Shown: positions 18,810 to 27,714, numbered from the stretch's first letter. The stretch is 64,000 nt of DNA from Planctomycetota bacterium (GCA_003389325.1 QQVE01000051.1:79805-143804); one strand, 5' to 3'. Numbers and translations are program-made. The notes: generated from the sequence alone by a model not told the origin.

Positions 18810-21776
18810 ATGGACCCAGAGCGGCAACGAATCCAGGACGATCTGCGGGGACTCGTCAAGGGCGATGTGCGCTGTGACGACGTCTTTGTGCATCTCTACG
18901 CGACCGACGCCAGCATTTACGAGATCCCGCCGCTGGCCGTCGTGCGGCCGCGCAATCTGACCGACGTTGTCGCGGTGGTCGAATACGCGGCCGAAAACGA
19001 CCTGGCGATCCACCCCCGTGGGGCTGGCACCGGGCTGGCCGGCGAATCGCTCGGCCGCGGCATCATGCTCGACTTTTCGCGCTACATGCGCCGCGTTCTC
19101 GAGACCGACGACCGCACCGTGCGCGTCCAGCCGGGGATCCCTCACGCTCAACTCAACGAGCATCTTCGCGCCCGCGGACGCCAGTTCGGGCCCGACCCGG
19201 CCATGAGCGATGTGACCACCATGGGCAGCGTCGTCGCCGTCGACTCCGGCGGCAGTCGTTGGCTGAAATACGGCTCTGCCCGGCGCAACGTGATTTCCCT
19301 CGAGATCGTGTTGGCAGACGGCGACGTGTTGCACGTGGGGCGCGAGCCGCTCATGGGGCATCGCGATCCCGAGTCGCCTAAGGCGCATCTCGTCACGACG
19401 CTCGCCGACCTGCTGCGCCGCAACGCCGACATCATCGCCGAGCACCAGCCTCAGTCGGCGGTGAATCGCTCGGGTTATCACCTCGATATTCTCTCTCAGG
19501 ACACGCTCGACCTGGCGGGCTTGCTGTCCGGTTCGGAAGGCACGCTGGCGGTGATCACCGAGGCCACGCTGGCGACGCACCCCTTGCCCAAGCATCGCGG
19601 CGTGGCGCTGTTGTTGTTCGATCGCCTGGAAAGCGCCGCCCGCGCCGTGATGGAGATTTTGCCCTTCGAGCCGAGCGCCTGCGATCTGATGGATCGCCGG
19701 CACTTGAGCCTGGCTCGCGAGAGTACGGTGCAATTCGATCTGCTGATTCCCTCCGAGACGGAAGCGGCCTTGCTGGTCGAACAGGAGGGAGACACGTTGG
19801 TGGAAGTCAGCGACAAGCTGGCTCAGGTCGTCGAACGGGTGCGACGCAAGAAGCGTCTGGCTTTCCATGCGATCCAGGCCCAGGACCGCGAAGAAGTGGA
19901 GCTGTATTGGGGCCTGGCGCGCAAGGTCGTGCCCACGCTGCACCGCATGAAAGGTTCGACGCGTCCCCTGCCTTTCATCGAAGACATGGCCGTGCCACCG
20001 CGCGCGCTGCCCGACTTTCTGGTGCAGATGCAGAACGTGCTCAAGCAGCACCAGGTCACGGCCTCGCTATTCGGCCACGCCGGGCACGGACAGTTGCACC
20101 TGCGTCCGCTGCTCGATTTGTCGAAGCCCGACGACGTGGCCCGAATGAGCCGGCTGGCAGCGGACCTCTACGGCGAAGTGATCGACGCGGGCGGCACCAT
20201 CAGCGGCGAACACGCCGACGGCCTGAGCCGCACCGGTTTCATCCGCCGCCAATACGGTCCCCTGGCCGACGTCTTTCGTCGCGTCAAGCGCGTGTTCGAT
20301 CCTCAAAACATCCTCAACCCGGGAAAGATTGTCGGCAGCTCGCCGGACCTTTTGACCAACGATCTGCGGCGTCTGACCGTGCCGCCACCTCCGCCGAAGA
20401 CCGAAAGCGACGACGAGCCCCAGCAAGCCGATCCGGCCGCGCCGCAGACCTGGCAGTTGAGCTGGTCGAGCGACGAGATCGCGCTGGCGGCCCGCAACTG
20501 CAATGGCTGCGGGGCCTGCCGTTCGCAAATGGACGACGTGCGGATGTGCCCCATCTTCCGCTTCGCCCCGGCCGAGGAGAGCTCTCCTCGCGCCAAGGCC
20601 AACTTAATGCGGAGCATCCTCACCGGGGGGCTGCCGCTGACGACGCTGACGACAGACGAATACAAGGACGTTACCGACCTGTGCGTGAATTGCCACATGT
20701 GCCGCCTGGAGTGCCCGGCCACGGTGGATATTCCCAAACTGATGATGGAGGGCAAAGGCTCCTACGTGCAGATCAACGGACTCTCGTCCTCCGACTGGCT
20801 GATGTCGCGCATTGACCGACTGAGTTCGTTCGCGGGCCGCTTTCCGCGATTGGCCAACCTGGCCATCACCAACGGCGTGGCGCGTTGGCTGATGGAAAAG
20901 ACTCTGGGGATCGCTCAAGGCCGCAAGTTACCCCGTCTGGCTCGGCGCAATTTCTTGAAGGTCGCCGCCAAACGCCGGCTGACGCGCCCCACGCGTCGCG
21001 ACGTCTCCAAGGTGCTCTATTTCGTCGACACGTACGCCAACCATCACGATCCGCAGTTGGCCGAGGCCTTCGTCTCGGTGCTCGAACACAACGCGGTGGC
21101 CGTGTACGTGCACCCGGCGCAACAATCGTCGGGAATGCCCATGATCTCGCTCGGCGCGCTGGCAGCGGCCCGCGAACTGGCGACGCATAATGTGGCGCTG
21201 CTGGCCGAGGCCGTGCGGCAGGGCTACCACGTCGTGGCTACCGAGCCCTCGGCGGCCCTGGCGTTGACGCACGAATATCCCAAATTGCTGGACGACGACG
21301 ATGCCCGGCTCGTGGCGGCCAACACAAGCGAGGCCTGCGCTTACCTGTGGCGTTTGCACCAGGCGGGCAAGCTGCAACTCGACTTGCACCCCATCAACGG
21401 CGTGCTCGGCTACCACATGCCGTGCCACGTGCGGGCAATGCAAACGGGTGCTCCCGGCGAAAACCTTCTGAGACTGATCCCTGGACTCGTGGTCGAGCGC
21501 ACCGAGAATAGCTGCTCCGGGATGGCCGGCACGTTTGGGCTGAAGCGCGAAAACTACCGAGCCAGCCTTCGCGCGGGACGCGCCTTGATCGGAAGTCTGC
21601 GCAGCCCGCGCTTGCAGGCCGGCACAACCGAGTGCAGCGCGTGTAAAATCCAAATGGAGCAGGGAGCCGGCAAGCCCACGATTCACCCGGTAAAGCTGCT
21701 GGCACTGGCCTACGGCCTGATGCCGGAAGTGGCGGAATTGCTCAGCGTACAGGTCGAAGAATTGGTGGTGACATGA
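18810..21776 (+). CDS. FAD-linked oxidase / FeS / CCG-domain fusion (GlcD-GlpC-like, YdiJ-like)
   Basis: The 988-aa protein fuses a PCMH-type FAD oxidase to an FeS protein. The FAD site has HPRGAGTGLAGES (about residue 68), and an FAD-oxidase C-terminal domain follows to about 510. Two ferredoxin motifs come next, CNGCGAC...CP (about 564-580) and CVNCHMCRLECP (about 625-636). Two CCG-type motifs end the protein, MPCHVRAM (about 870) and NSCSGMAGTFG (about 898). This is the architecture of YdiJ and D-lactate/D-2-hydroxyglutarate/glycolate dehydrogenases that feed electrons to quinones. The exact 2-hydroxyacid cannot be read from sequence. Its TGA overlaps the moaD ATG. Confidence 0.88.
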   Translation: MDPERQRIQDDLRGLVKGDVRCDDVFVHLYATDASIYEIPPLAVVRPRNLTDVVAVVEYAAENDLAIHPRGAGTGLAGESLGRGIMLDFSRYMRRVLETDDRTVRVQPGIPHAQLNEHLRARGRQFGPDPAMSDVTTMGSVVAVDSGGSRWLKYGSARRNVISLEIVLADGDVLHVGREPLMGHRDPESPKAHLVTTLADLLRRNADIIAEHQPQSAVNRSGYHLDILSQDTLDLAGLLSGSEGTLAVITEATLATHPLPKHRGVALLLFDRLESAARAVMEILPFEPSACDLMDRRHLSLARESTVQFDLLIPSETEAALLVEQEGDTLVEVSDKLAQVVERVRRKKRLAFHAIQAQDREEVELYWGLARKVVPTLHRMKGSTRPLPFIEDMAVPPRALPDFLVQMQNVLKQHQVTASLFGHAGHGQLHLRPLLDLSKPDDVARMSRLAADLYGEVIDAGGTISGEHADGLSRTGFIRRQYGPLADVFRRVKRVFDPQNILNPGKIVGSSPDLLTNDLRRLTVPPPPPKTESDDEPQQADPAAPQTWQLSWSSDEIALAARNCNGCGACRSQMDDVRMCPIFRFAPAEESSPRAKANLMRSILTGGLPLTTLTTDEYKDVTDLCVNCHMCRLECPATVDIPKLMMEGKGSYVQINGLSSSDWLMSRIDRLSSFAGRFPRLANLAITNGVARWLMEKTLGIAQGRKLPRLARRNFLKVAAKRRLTRPTRRDVSKVLYFVDTYANHHDPQLAEAFVSVLEHNAVAVYVHPAQQSSGMPMISLGALAAARELATHNVALLAEAVRQGYHVVATEPSAALALTHEYPKLLDDDDARLVAANTSEACAYLWRLHQAGKLQLDLHPINGVLGYHMPCHVRAMQTGAPGENLLRLIPGLVVERTENSCSGMAGTFGLKRENYRASLRAGRALIGSLRSPRLQAGTTECSACKIQMEQGAGKPTIHPVKLLALAYGLMPEVAELLSVQVEELVVT

Positions 21777-22018
21777 ACGTAACGCTCCACCTGTTCGCTG
21801 TCGCCCGCGAACTGGCACAAAGCGACACCCTCGAACTCGAGCTGCCCGAGGGCGCGACGGTGGGGCAACTGCGCGAGCACCTGGCCGCCGAGCATCCGGC
21901 GCTGGCCGAGATTCTGCCGCACGTGCTGTTTGCCGTCGACTCGGAATACGTCGACAATGAACGAACCCTTTCGCCGGAATGCCAGATTGCGTGTATTCCA
22001 CCGGTCAGCGGAGGGTAA
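21773..22018 (+). CDS. moaD: Molybdopterin synthase small subunit (sulfur carrier)
   Basis: The 81-aa ubiquitin-fold protein ends in the required PPVSGG, whose terminal glycine is thiocarboxylated to carry sulfur into molybdopterin. The core has FAVARELAQSD and LREHLAAEHPAL, typical of MoaD. Its ATG overlaps the stop of the 988-aa dehydrogenase (ATGA), and moaE follows after 15 bp, so translation is probably coupled. Length is normal. Confidence 0.93.
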   Translation: MNVTLHLFAVARELAQSDTLELELPEGATVGQLREHLAAEHPALAEILPHVLFAVDSEYVDNERTLSPECQIACIPPVSGG

Positions 22019-22033
22019 AATACACGCTTCGCC

Positions 22034-22477
22034 ATGATTGAGATCACGACCAAGCCGATCGACACCGACGCGGTGCTACGCCAAGTGGCCTCGCCCGAAG
22101 CGGGAGCTGTGGTCCTGTTCCTGGGCACAACCCGGCGGATGACCGACGGCCGCGAGACCGAGTCGCTCGACTACGAGTGCTTCGCCGACATGGCCGAGCG
22201 GAAGTTGGCTGAGTTGGAAACCGAAGCACGCCGCCGCTGGCCGCTGGTAGGCTGTGCGATCGTGCATCGCGTGGGGCATCTCGAACTCGGCGAACCCAGC
22301 GTGGCGGTTGCCGTCAGCACGCCGCACCGCCGGGCCTCGTTCGAGGCCGGCGAGTGGCTCATCGACACGCTGAAACAGGTCGTGCCCATTTGGAAGAAAG
22401 AGAATTGGGCCGATGGCACGACGCAGTGGGTGCATCCCGGCCTGGAAGTTCCGCCCGAGCTGAAAGCAAAGCCATGA
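22034..22477 (+). CDS. moaE: Molybdopterin synthase large subunit
   Basis: The 147-aa protein makes molybdopterin from precursor Z with MoaD. Diagnostic segments are GAVVLFLGTTR, LDYECFADMAERKLAELE, IVHRVGHLELGEPSVAVAVS, and the catalytic lysines of VPIWKKENW (about 115-123). Length is typical. The TGA is overlapped by the ATG of the pectate lyase gene, so that unrelated gene is tied into the molybdopterin cluster. Confidence 0.94.
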   Translation: MIEITTKPIDTDAVLRQVASPEAGAVVLFLGTTRRMTDGRETESLDYECFADMAERKLAELETEARRRWPLVGCAIVHRVGHLELGEPSVAVAVSTPHRRASFEAGEWLIDTLKQVVPIWKKENWADGTTQWVHPGLEVPPELKAKP

Positions 22478-23616
22478 GTCGTGCAACGCCATCCATACTG
22501 CTGACAGTCGCGTGCAGCCTCACCATTGCCACGCAAACGGTATGCGCGGCCGAAGCGATTCCGCTCAAGGCCTTCAGCGACGGGATCAAGCACTGGAAGA
22601 ACGGGCAGGATTCGGACGGGTACGACGCGTACGAGGCGGAACAGGTCCGCGAGATCGCCGACAATCTGCTCCTTTATCAGAGGGCAAACGGCGGCTGGCC
22701 ACCGAATTTCGATCCCCTGCGAATCCTCACCGCCGCGGAACGCAAGCAGATCCAGTCGCGACGCCAGCGTATCGACACCTCGTTCGACAACCGCGCCACG
22801 TATCCCGAGGTCGAGTACCTGGCGCTGGCTTACGCGCATACTGGCGATACCCGCTATCGCGACGCCGCCGTGCGCGGCATCGACTTCATGCTCGAAGCCC
22901 AACACGCCAGCGGCGGCTGGCCGCATTCGTATCCGGTCGAGGACGGCTACAAGGCGCAGATCACGATCGTCGACGACGTGATGGTGGGCGTACTGCGCAC
23001 GCTGCGAAAGATCGCCGGCGGCGCTCCACCGTTTGACTTTCTCGACGACGAGCGGCGGGACCGCGTGGCCGCAGCGCTCGACCTCGGAAACCGGTGCCTG
23101 CTCGACCTGCAAGTCGAAGTCGATGGTCAACGAACCGGCTGGGCATCGCAGTACGATCGCGAGACGCTCGAGCCCACGACGGGGCGCTCTTTCGAGCTGC
23201 CGGGATTGATCAGCGCCGAAAGCGCCGGCGTGTTGCGCTATTTGATGAGCTTCAAAGACCCCAGCCCCGAGGTGCGGCAGGCCATTCGTGCCGGGGTAGG
23301 CTGGCTCGAGCGGTCAAAGATCGATGGGCTTCGCATCGAGCGCGTGCCTGCAGAGACCGTCCGCTACAAGTTCCACACCAGCAGCCACGATGTGGTCGCC
23401 GTCGAAGATGCCGAAGCACCGCCGATCTGGGCCCGATTCTACGAGGTCGACACGAATCGCCCCTTTATGGCTAACCGCGACGGTAAGAAAGTCTATCGCC
23501 TCGCCGAAGTCACCCGAGAGCGACGCACGGGCTACTCCTGGTACGGCACGTCGCCCGCGAAGCTGCTGGACCAAGAGTACCCGGCGTGGGAAGCAAAGTG
23601 GGGAGGAAACGAATGA
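22474..23616 (+). CDS. Secreted pectate lyase, PL10 family
   Basis: The 380-aa protein has a signal peptide (about 1-26, ending TVCAAE). It has the (alpha/alpha)-type pectate lyase pattern of PL10: LLLYQRANGGWPPNFD, SFDNRATYPEVEYLA, GIDFMLEAQHASGGWPHSYP and GYKAQITIVDDVMVG. PL10 enzymes cleave polygalacturonate by beta-elimination with calcium. The frame is open back to 22354, but the ATG at 22474 precedes a clean signal peptide and overlaps the moaE stop. Its TGA overlaps the moaA ATG as well. The location between moaE and moaA has no obvious functional logic. Confidence 0.87.
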   Translation: MSRATPSILLTVACSLTIATQTVCAAEAIPLKAFSDGIKHWKNGQDSDGYDAYEAEQVREIADNLLLYQRANGGWPPNFDPLRILTAAERKQIQSRRQRIDTSFDNRATYPEVEYLALAYAHTGDTRYRDAAVRGIDFMLEAQHASGGWPHSYPVEDGYKAQITIVDDVMVGVLRTLRKIAGGAPPFDFLDDERRDRVAAALDLGNRCLLDLQVEVDGQRTGWASQYDRETLEPTTGRSFELPGLISAESAGVLRYLMSFKDPSPEVRQAIRAGVGWLERSKIDGLRIERVPAETVRYKFHTSSHDVVAVEDAEAPPIWARFYEVDTNRPFMANRDGKKVYRLAEVTRERRTGYSWYGTSPAKLLDQEYPAWEAKWGGNE

Positions 23617-24611
23617 TGCCTGCTCCCCTCGTCGATGCGTTCGGCCGCGTGCATACTAACCTGCGCGTGAGCGTGACCGACCGCTGCAACATCCGTTGCT
23701 TCTACTGCATGCCGGCCGAGAACATCCGCTTTAAGCCGCGCGACGAGTTGCTCACGTTCGAAGAGATCGAGCGGTTCGTACGCGTTGTGGCGGCCATGGG
23801 CGTCGACAAGATCCGCTTGACCGGCGGTGAACCGCTGGTGCGTCACGACTTGCCCGTGCTGGTGCGAAAGCTCGCCGAGGTTCCCGGCATCCGCGAAGTG
23901 GCCCTGACGACCAACGCGTTGTTGCTGGCCGAGCATGCCGCGGCCCTGAAAGAGGCCGGCCTTTCGCGGCTCAACATCAGCCTCGACAGCCTGGAACCCG
24001 AGACGTTTCGCCGCATTGCGCGGCGCGACGGCCTCGACAAGGTACTCGCCGGCATCTTTGCCGCCCAGAAGGTGGGATTCGCCAGCATCAAGCTCAACGC
24101 GGTCGCCTTGCGCGGCATCACCGAGCCCGAGGTCGTGCCGCTTTGCCAGTTCGCCCGGCGGCACGGCCTTGAAATGCGCTTCATCGAGTTCATGCCCTTG
24201 GATGCCGACGGCAATTGGGACAACGAACAGGTCCTGACGGGCGGCCGCCTCCGTGAAATCATCGAAGCCGAAATCGGACCGCTCGTACCGCTAGTCTCGG
24301 AGGACCCCGCCCAGCCCGCTACCGACTATGCGTTTGCCGAGGGGGAGGGACGGATTGGTTTCATCAATCCCGTCACGCAGCCGTTTTGCCACCGCTGCAA
24401 CCGGCTTCGCCTGACCGCCGAGGGGCAGGTGCGCAACTGCCTGTTTTCCACCGAAGAGTGGGACGCCCGGCAATTGCTGCGCGGCGGAGCGAGCGACGAG
24501 CAACTCGCTCTTCTGGTACGCGAGAGCGTGGGGGCCAAAAAGGCCGGTCACGGCATCAACAGCGACAAGTTTCTCAAGCCCGGACGGGCCATGTATCAGA
24601 TTGGCGGATAA
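23613..24611 (+). CDS. moaA: GTP 3',8-cyclase (molybdenum cofactor biosynthesis)
   Basis: This radical-SAM enzyme of 332 aa performs the first step of molybdopterin synthesis. The SAM cluster motif CNIRCFYC (Cys25, Cys29, Cys32) follows VSVTDR. The GTP-site cluster is CHRCNRLRLTAEGQVRNC near the C-terminus, and the protein ends in the required GG. Two adjacent ATGs (23613 and 23616) follow a GGGGAGGA ribosome-binding site; the first overlaps the pectate lyase stop. moaC and mogA are not in the window. Confidence 0.95.
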   Translation: MMPAPLVDAFGRVHTNLRVSVTDRCNIRCFYCMPAENIRFKPRDELLTFEEIERFVRVVAAMGVDKIRLTGGEPLVRHDLPVLVRKLAEVPGIREVALTTNALLLAEHAAALKEAGLSRLNISLDSLEPETFRRIARRDGLDKVLAGIFAAQKVGFASIKLNAVALRGITEPEVVPLCQFARRHGLEMRFIEFMPLDADGNWDNEQVLTGGRLREIIEAEIGPLVPLVSEDPAQPATDYAFAEGEGRIGFINPVTQPFCHRCNRLRLTAEGQVRNCLFSTEEWDARQLLRGGASDEQLALLVRESVGAKKAGHGINSDKFLKPGRAMYQIGG

Positions 24612-24632
24612 CCCAAGCGCCAGGGGCGATTC

Positions 24633-25823
24633 ATGTCCGATGTCTCCCACGAGCAGCCCCGCATCTACCTCGACAACGCGGCCACAAGCTGGCCCAAGCC
24701 CGAGGAAGTCTACGTCGCGGTCGACCACTACCTGCGAGTATTGGGCGCGCCGGCAGGACGTAGCGGATACGCCGAAGCAGCGATCGTCGAACGGGGCGTG
24801 GAAGAGGCACGTCGGCGGCTGGCGAAGCTCGTCGGGCTTACGGATCCGTCGCATCTGATCTTCACGCTCAACGGCACCGATTCGCTCAATCTGGTGCTGC
24901 ACGGATTGCTTGGCGAGGGCGATCATGTCGTCACGACGGTGGTCGAACACAATTCCGTGCTGCGTCCGCTAGCAGCTTTGCAAGAGACGGTCGGAGTCAG
25001 CGTGACGCGCGTCGGCTGCGACGCCGCCGGAGTCGTCGATCCGCAGGAGGTGCACAAGGCGCTGCGTCCCAATACCCGGCTGGTGGCGATCAGCCATGCC
25101 TCGAACGTCACCGGTGCGATGCAGCCGGTGGCGGAGATCGCCTATCTCGCACGGGCGGCCGAGGCACTTGTGCTTTGCGACGCCGCCCAGACGGCGGGGC
25201 ACATGCCGATCGACATGGAGCAGCTCGGCATCGATTTTCTCGCGTCCTCGGGCCATAAGGCATTGCTGGGGCCGCTGGGCACGGGCATGCTGGCGATTCG
25301 CCCCGAGGCAGCCCCGCGGCTGAAGAGCGTGCGTCAGGGCGGAACGGGCACCAGCAGCGATTCCGATCGCCAGCCCGAGACGCTGCCGGCCAAGTTTGAA
25401 TCGGGCAATCTCAACGTTGCCGGCATCTTGGGCTTGAGCGCTGGAGTCGAGTTCTTGCAGAAGCGCGGCGTTGCGGCGATCGAGTGCGAGGGCCGGGCGC
25501 GCTGCCGGCAATTAATGGAAGGATTGCGCGAGATTCCCGGCCTCGCCATCCTGGGTCCGGAAGACGCCCGCGACCGCGTACCCCTGGTCAGCGTGGTGCT
25601 ATCGGGCTATGATCCGCAGGAAGTGGCGCTCGGGCTGGACGCTGTGTATCGCATTCAGGTGCGGCCGGGTCTACACTGTGCCCCCCTGATGCATCAGGCG
25701 TTGGGCACGAGCGGGACCGGGGGCACCGTGCGACTCAGCATGGGAGCGTTCACCACAGAGGCGGAGATCGATGCCGCGATCACGGCCGTGGCAGAGATTG
25801 CCGTATCGGAGATGCAGATCTAG
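24633..25823 (+). CDS. Cysteine-desulfurase-like class V aminotransferase
   Basis: The 396-aa PLP enzyme begins IYLDNAATSWPKPEEV, typical of the SufS/NifS-like family related to EF2568. The PLP lysine is in SSGHKALLGPLGTG (about residue 209), and a candidate sulfur-accepting cysteine is in GLHCAP (about residue 349). It probably takes sulfur from cysteine. It lies 21 bp after moaA, so it could supply sulfur for MoaD thiocarboxylation; this is inference. The family is distinct from IscS. Confidence 0.87.
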   Translation: MSDVSHEQPRIYLDNAATSWPKPEEVYVAVDHYLRVLGAPAGRSGYAEAAIVERGVEEARRRLAKLVGLTDPSHLIFTLNGTDSLNLVLHGLLGEGDHVVTTVVEHNSVLRPLAALQETVGVSVTRVGCDAAGVVDPQEVHKALRPNTRLVAISHASNVTGAMQPVAEIAYLARAAEALVLCDAAQTAGHMPIDMEQLGIDFLASSGHKALLGPLGTGMLAIRPEAAPRLKSVRQGGTGTSSDSDRQPETLPAKFESGNLNVAGILGLSAGVEFLQKRGVAAIECEGRARCRQLMEGLREIPGLAILGPEDARDRVPLVSVVLSGYDPQEVALGLDAVYRIQVRPGLHCAPLMHQALGTSGTGGTVRLSMGAFTTEAEIDAAITAVAEIAVSEMQI

Positions 25824-25880
25824 CAGCCCTGGCCGGCGCTATACCCTCGACAGATCGGCGAACCATCGCCGCGATTCACT

Positions 25881-26303
25881 ATGCCCACGGAAGAAAAACC
25901 CTGGTTCTCTAAAGGTCTTCGATTCACCTGCACCGGGTGCGGGGACTGTTGTACGGGGGCCCCAGGCTACGTGTGGGTCAACCGCAAGGAGATCGAGGAC
26001 ATGGCCCGGCGTCTGAAGCTCTCGACCGCCGAGTTTGAAGAGCGCTACGTCCGCAAGGTCGGCATTCGCAAGAGCTTGGTGGAACTGGACAACGGCGACT
26101 GCATTTTCTTCGATTCCAACTCGCGCAAGTGCACCGTGTATGATGCCCGACCGCGCCAGTGCCGCACCTGGCCTTTCTGGTCGTCGAACGTCGCTAGCGA
26201 GCGGGCCTGGAAGGAAACCTGCGAGGTCTGTCCCGGCAGCGGTAAGGGCAAGCTTCACTCAGCCGAGCAGGTGCTGCATCAGATCTCGGTCGTGAAGCTC
26301 TAG
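25881..26303 (+). CDS. YkgJ-family cysteine-cluster protein
   Basis: The 140-aa protein has the family's N-terminal CTGCGDCC motif (about residues 15-22), then a segment CTVYDARPRQCRTWPF and a late CEVCPG. The regularly spaced cysteines are thought to bind zinc or an FeS cluster; no activity is established. It has no signal peptide. It reads with the upstream desulfurase-like gene after 57 bp and may be the last gene of the run. Confidence 0.85.
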   Translation: MPTEEKPWFSKGLRFTCTGCGDCCTGAPGYVWVNRKEIEDMARRLKLSTAEFEERYVRKVGIRKSLVELDNGDCIFFDSNSRKCTVYDARPRQCRTWPFWSSNVASERAWKETCEVCPGSGKGKLHSAEQVLHQISVVKL

Positions 26304-26705
26304 CGGCCCGCCCACGCCTCGCGCGAGCATCTTTTCGGCCATTCGCATGTAATGCTGGCGCATGCCGGACTGCGCCGTCGCGACGCGATCGCCCGCGGTC
26401 GCGTCGAGCCATGTAGATGGATTTTGACGATTGCTTAAACTTTGTCGATTGTCGCGTCGATGATTACCCCACGCGGACACACAAGCCTGACCGGGCTGCG
26501 CCAAGCCACGATCGGCTGAGTAGAGAAGTCCGACATTCAAACCATTGCTAAACAAAGACTTACGACACCAATCCAGATTCGCAGCTCAAGTCGAGTGCGT
26601 AACGTCTTAACAGTTCAACACTTGTCGCGAATGACGGGAGGTCAGCGCAACGGCAAACAGGACGGCAAACAGGCTCCTCCAGACGGCTCGCTACTGCCTT
26701 TGAGC
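26304..26705. other. Non-coding stretch upstream of the HU-like gene
   Basis: About 400 bp, AT-richer than the surroundings, without a supported gene. It contains a tandem 12-bp repeat at 26650-26673 and leads into a good promoter at 26706-26734. The length and base composition suit a regulated nucleoid-protein leader. No terminator hairpin with a T-run is seen after the YkgJ gene. Confidence 0.55.
26650..26673. repeat. Tandem 12-bp direct repeat
   Basis: Two perfect adjacent copies of ACGGCAAACAGG lie about 33 bp upstream of the -35 element of the HU-like gene. The spacing of about one helical turn would suit a pair of protein-binding sites, but chance or slippage is also possible. Confidence 0.6.
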
Positions 26706-26734
26706 TTGACTGTAGTTCTTATGCCATTTACACT
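26706..26734 (+). promoter_or_regulatory. Sigma70-type promoter for the HU-like gene
   Basis: TTGACT at 26706-26711 and TACACT at 26729-26734 are separated by exactly 17 bp. This matches the vegetative consensus at five of six and four of six positions. It would start transcription near 26741, giving a leader of about 68 nt before the GTG at 26809. Confidence 0.5.
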
Positions 26735-26808
26735 TGGAGCATGACAGCGCCGGTCGACGGAACACCCACTCGCCCCTGGCGCCCCTTCTCTTACAGGAGA
26801 ACTGCGTC

Positions 26809-27210
26809 GTGACCAAGAAAGAGATCGTCAAGACCATTTCGGACGAGATTGGCCTGACCCAATTGAAGACCAAAGAAATCGTCCAGAAGACGTTCGACGC
26901 GATTGTGGAAACCCTGGTGGAGGAACGCCGGATCGAGCTGAGGAACTTCGGCGTGTTTGAAGTCAAGAAACGGGCAGCTCGCAAAGCCCGCAATCCCCGC
27001 ACAGGGGATAAGGTATACGTGCCCGAGAAGTTCGTCGTAACGTTCAAGCCGGGCAAGGAGATGGAAGAACGAGTCCGCGAGTTGGAGCGGCAAGCTGCCG
27101 AACGGGCCGCCCAAAGCGGCATGGATTCCGGCGGCAATCCAGCTGGCGAAGATAGCAGGCCGGTGACCGAACCGCTTGGCAGTCCAGGATATAACTCACC
27201 GGGCGGCTAG
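26809..27210 (+). CDS. HU/IHF-family DNA-binding protein
   Basis: The 133-aa nucleoid protein bends DNA as a dimer. The typical fold is seen from TKKEIVKTISDEIGL through RRIELRNFGVFEVKKR, the DNA-binding arm RKARNPRTGDKVYVPEK and VTFKPGKEM. I choose the GTG at 26809 because AGGAGA stands 8-14 bp upstream and the resulting N-terminus matches the family; the frame opens earlier, at 26734. An extra C-terminal tail of about 35 residues, Gly/Pro/Ser-rich and acidic, goes beyond the usual 90-100 residues. Confidence 0.9.
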   Translation: MTKKEIVKTISDEIGLTQLKTKEIVQKTFDAIVETLVEERRIELRNFGVFEVKKRAARKARNPRTGDKVYVPEKFVVTFKPGKEMEERVRELERQAAERAAQSGMDSGGNPAGEDSRPVTEPLGSPGYNSPGG

Positions 27211-27430
27211 CCGCTCGAGCAGAATCGCGGCCCAGCGGTTCGGCGATGCAATCAAATCTCGATCACGTCTATGCGTAGCGCCTTCGGGCGCCGGCAGGTC
27301 AAAACCGCCTGCTGAAAATTCCCGGGCGACCGGGTCACAAGTGCCGACGCGCAAACGCGCAGCGGCGACAAGGATGCGTCCCGTGCCCTCCGAGCGATCG
27401 GCGGGCGACGATGTACACGGAGGAGTCGTG

Positions 27431-27646
27431 ATGCGCAGGCTGTTGATGGCCGCGATCTTGGGGCTTTCGCTTTGCACCAGCGGGTGCATTTGGCCGATCT
27501 ATTCCGGTGATCCGACCACGCGAACCCAAGAGTTGATTTTCACGTCCGAGAACCTGCGCCTGTTCCTGGAGGACTGGCAACGTATCTGGTTCATGGACCA
27601 GCCAAGTCACCTCTCTCCGTATCGTACGCACGGTGGCATCATTTGA
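27431..27646 (+). CDS. Small lipoprotein, 71 aa
   Basis: The ATG at 27431 follows GGAGGAGT and opens a lipoprotein signal with LCTSGC at about residues 15-20; cysteine 19 would be lipidated. The mature part of about 50 residues contains FTSENLRLFLEDWQRIWFMDQPSHLSPYRTHGG, split by no obvious domain, and its end is rich in aromatic residues. I know no function. The good ribosome-binding site, lipobox and a strong terminator 32 bp after the stop support a real, independently transcribed gene. Confidence 0.75.
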   Translation: MRRLLMAAILGLSLCTSGCIWPIYSGDPTTRTQELIFTSENLRLFLEDWQRIWFMDQPSHLSPYRTHGGII

Positions 27647-27677
27647 TCGCCGGGCACCACTGCCAAGGATCTATGCC

Positions 27678-27714
27678 AGCGAGCCGCTCCCAGTCGGGGC
27701 GGCTCGCTGTTTTT
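27678..27714 (+). terminator. Rho-independent terminator after the small lipoprotein gene
   Basis: A perfect 10-bp stem (AGCGAGCCGC at 27678-27687 with GCGGCTCGCT at 27699-27708) encloses an 11-nt loop and is followed by GTTTTT. It starts 32 bp after the lipoprotein stop codon. This is the clearest intrinsic terminator in the window. Confidence 0.88.
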
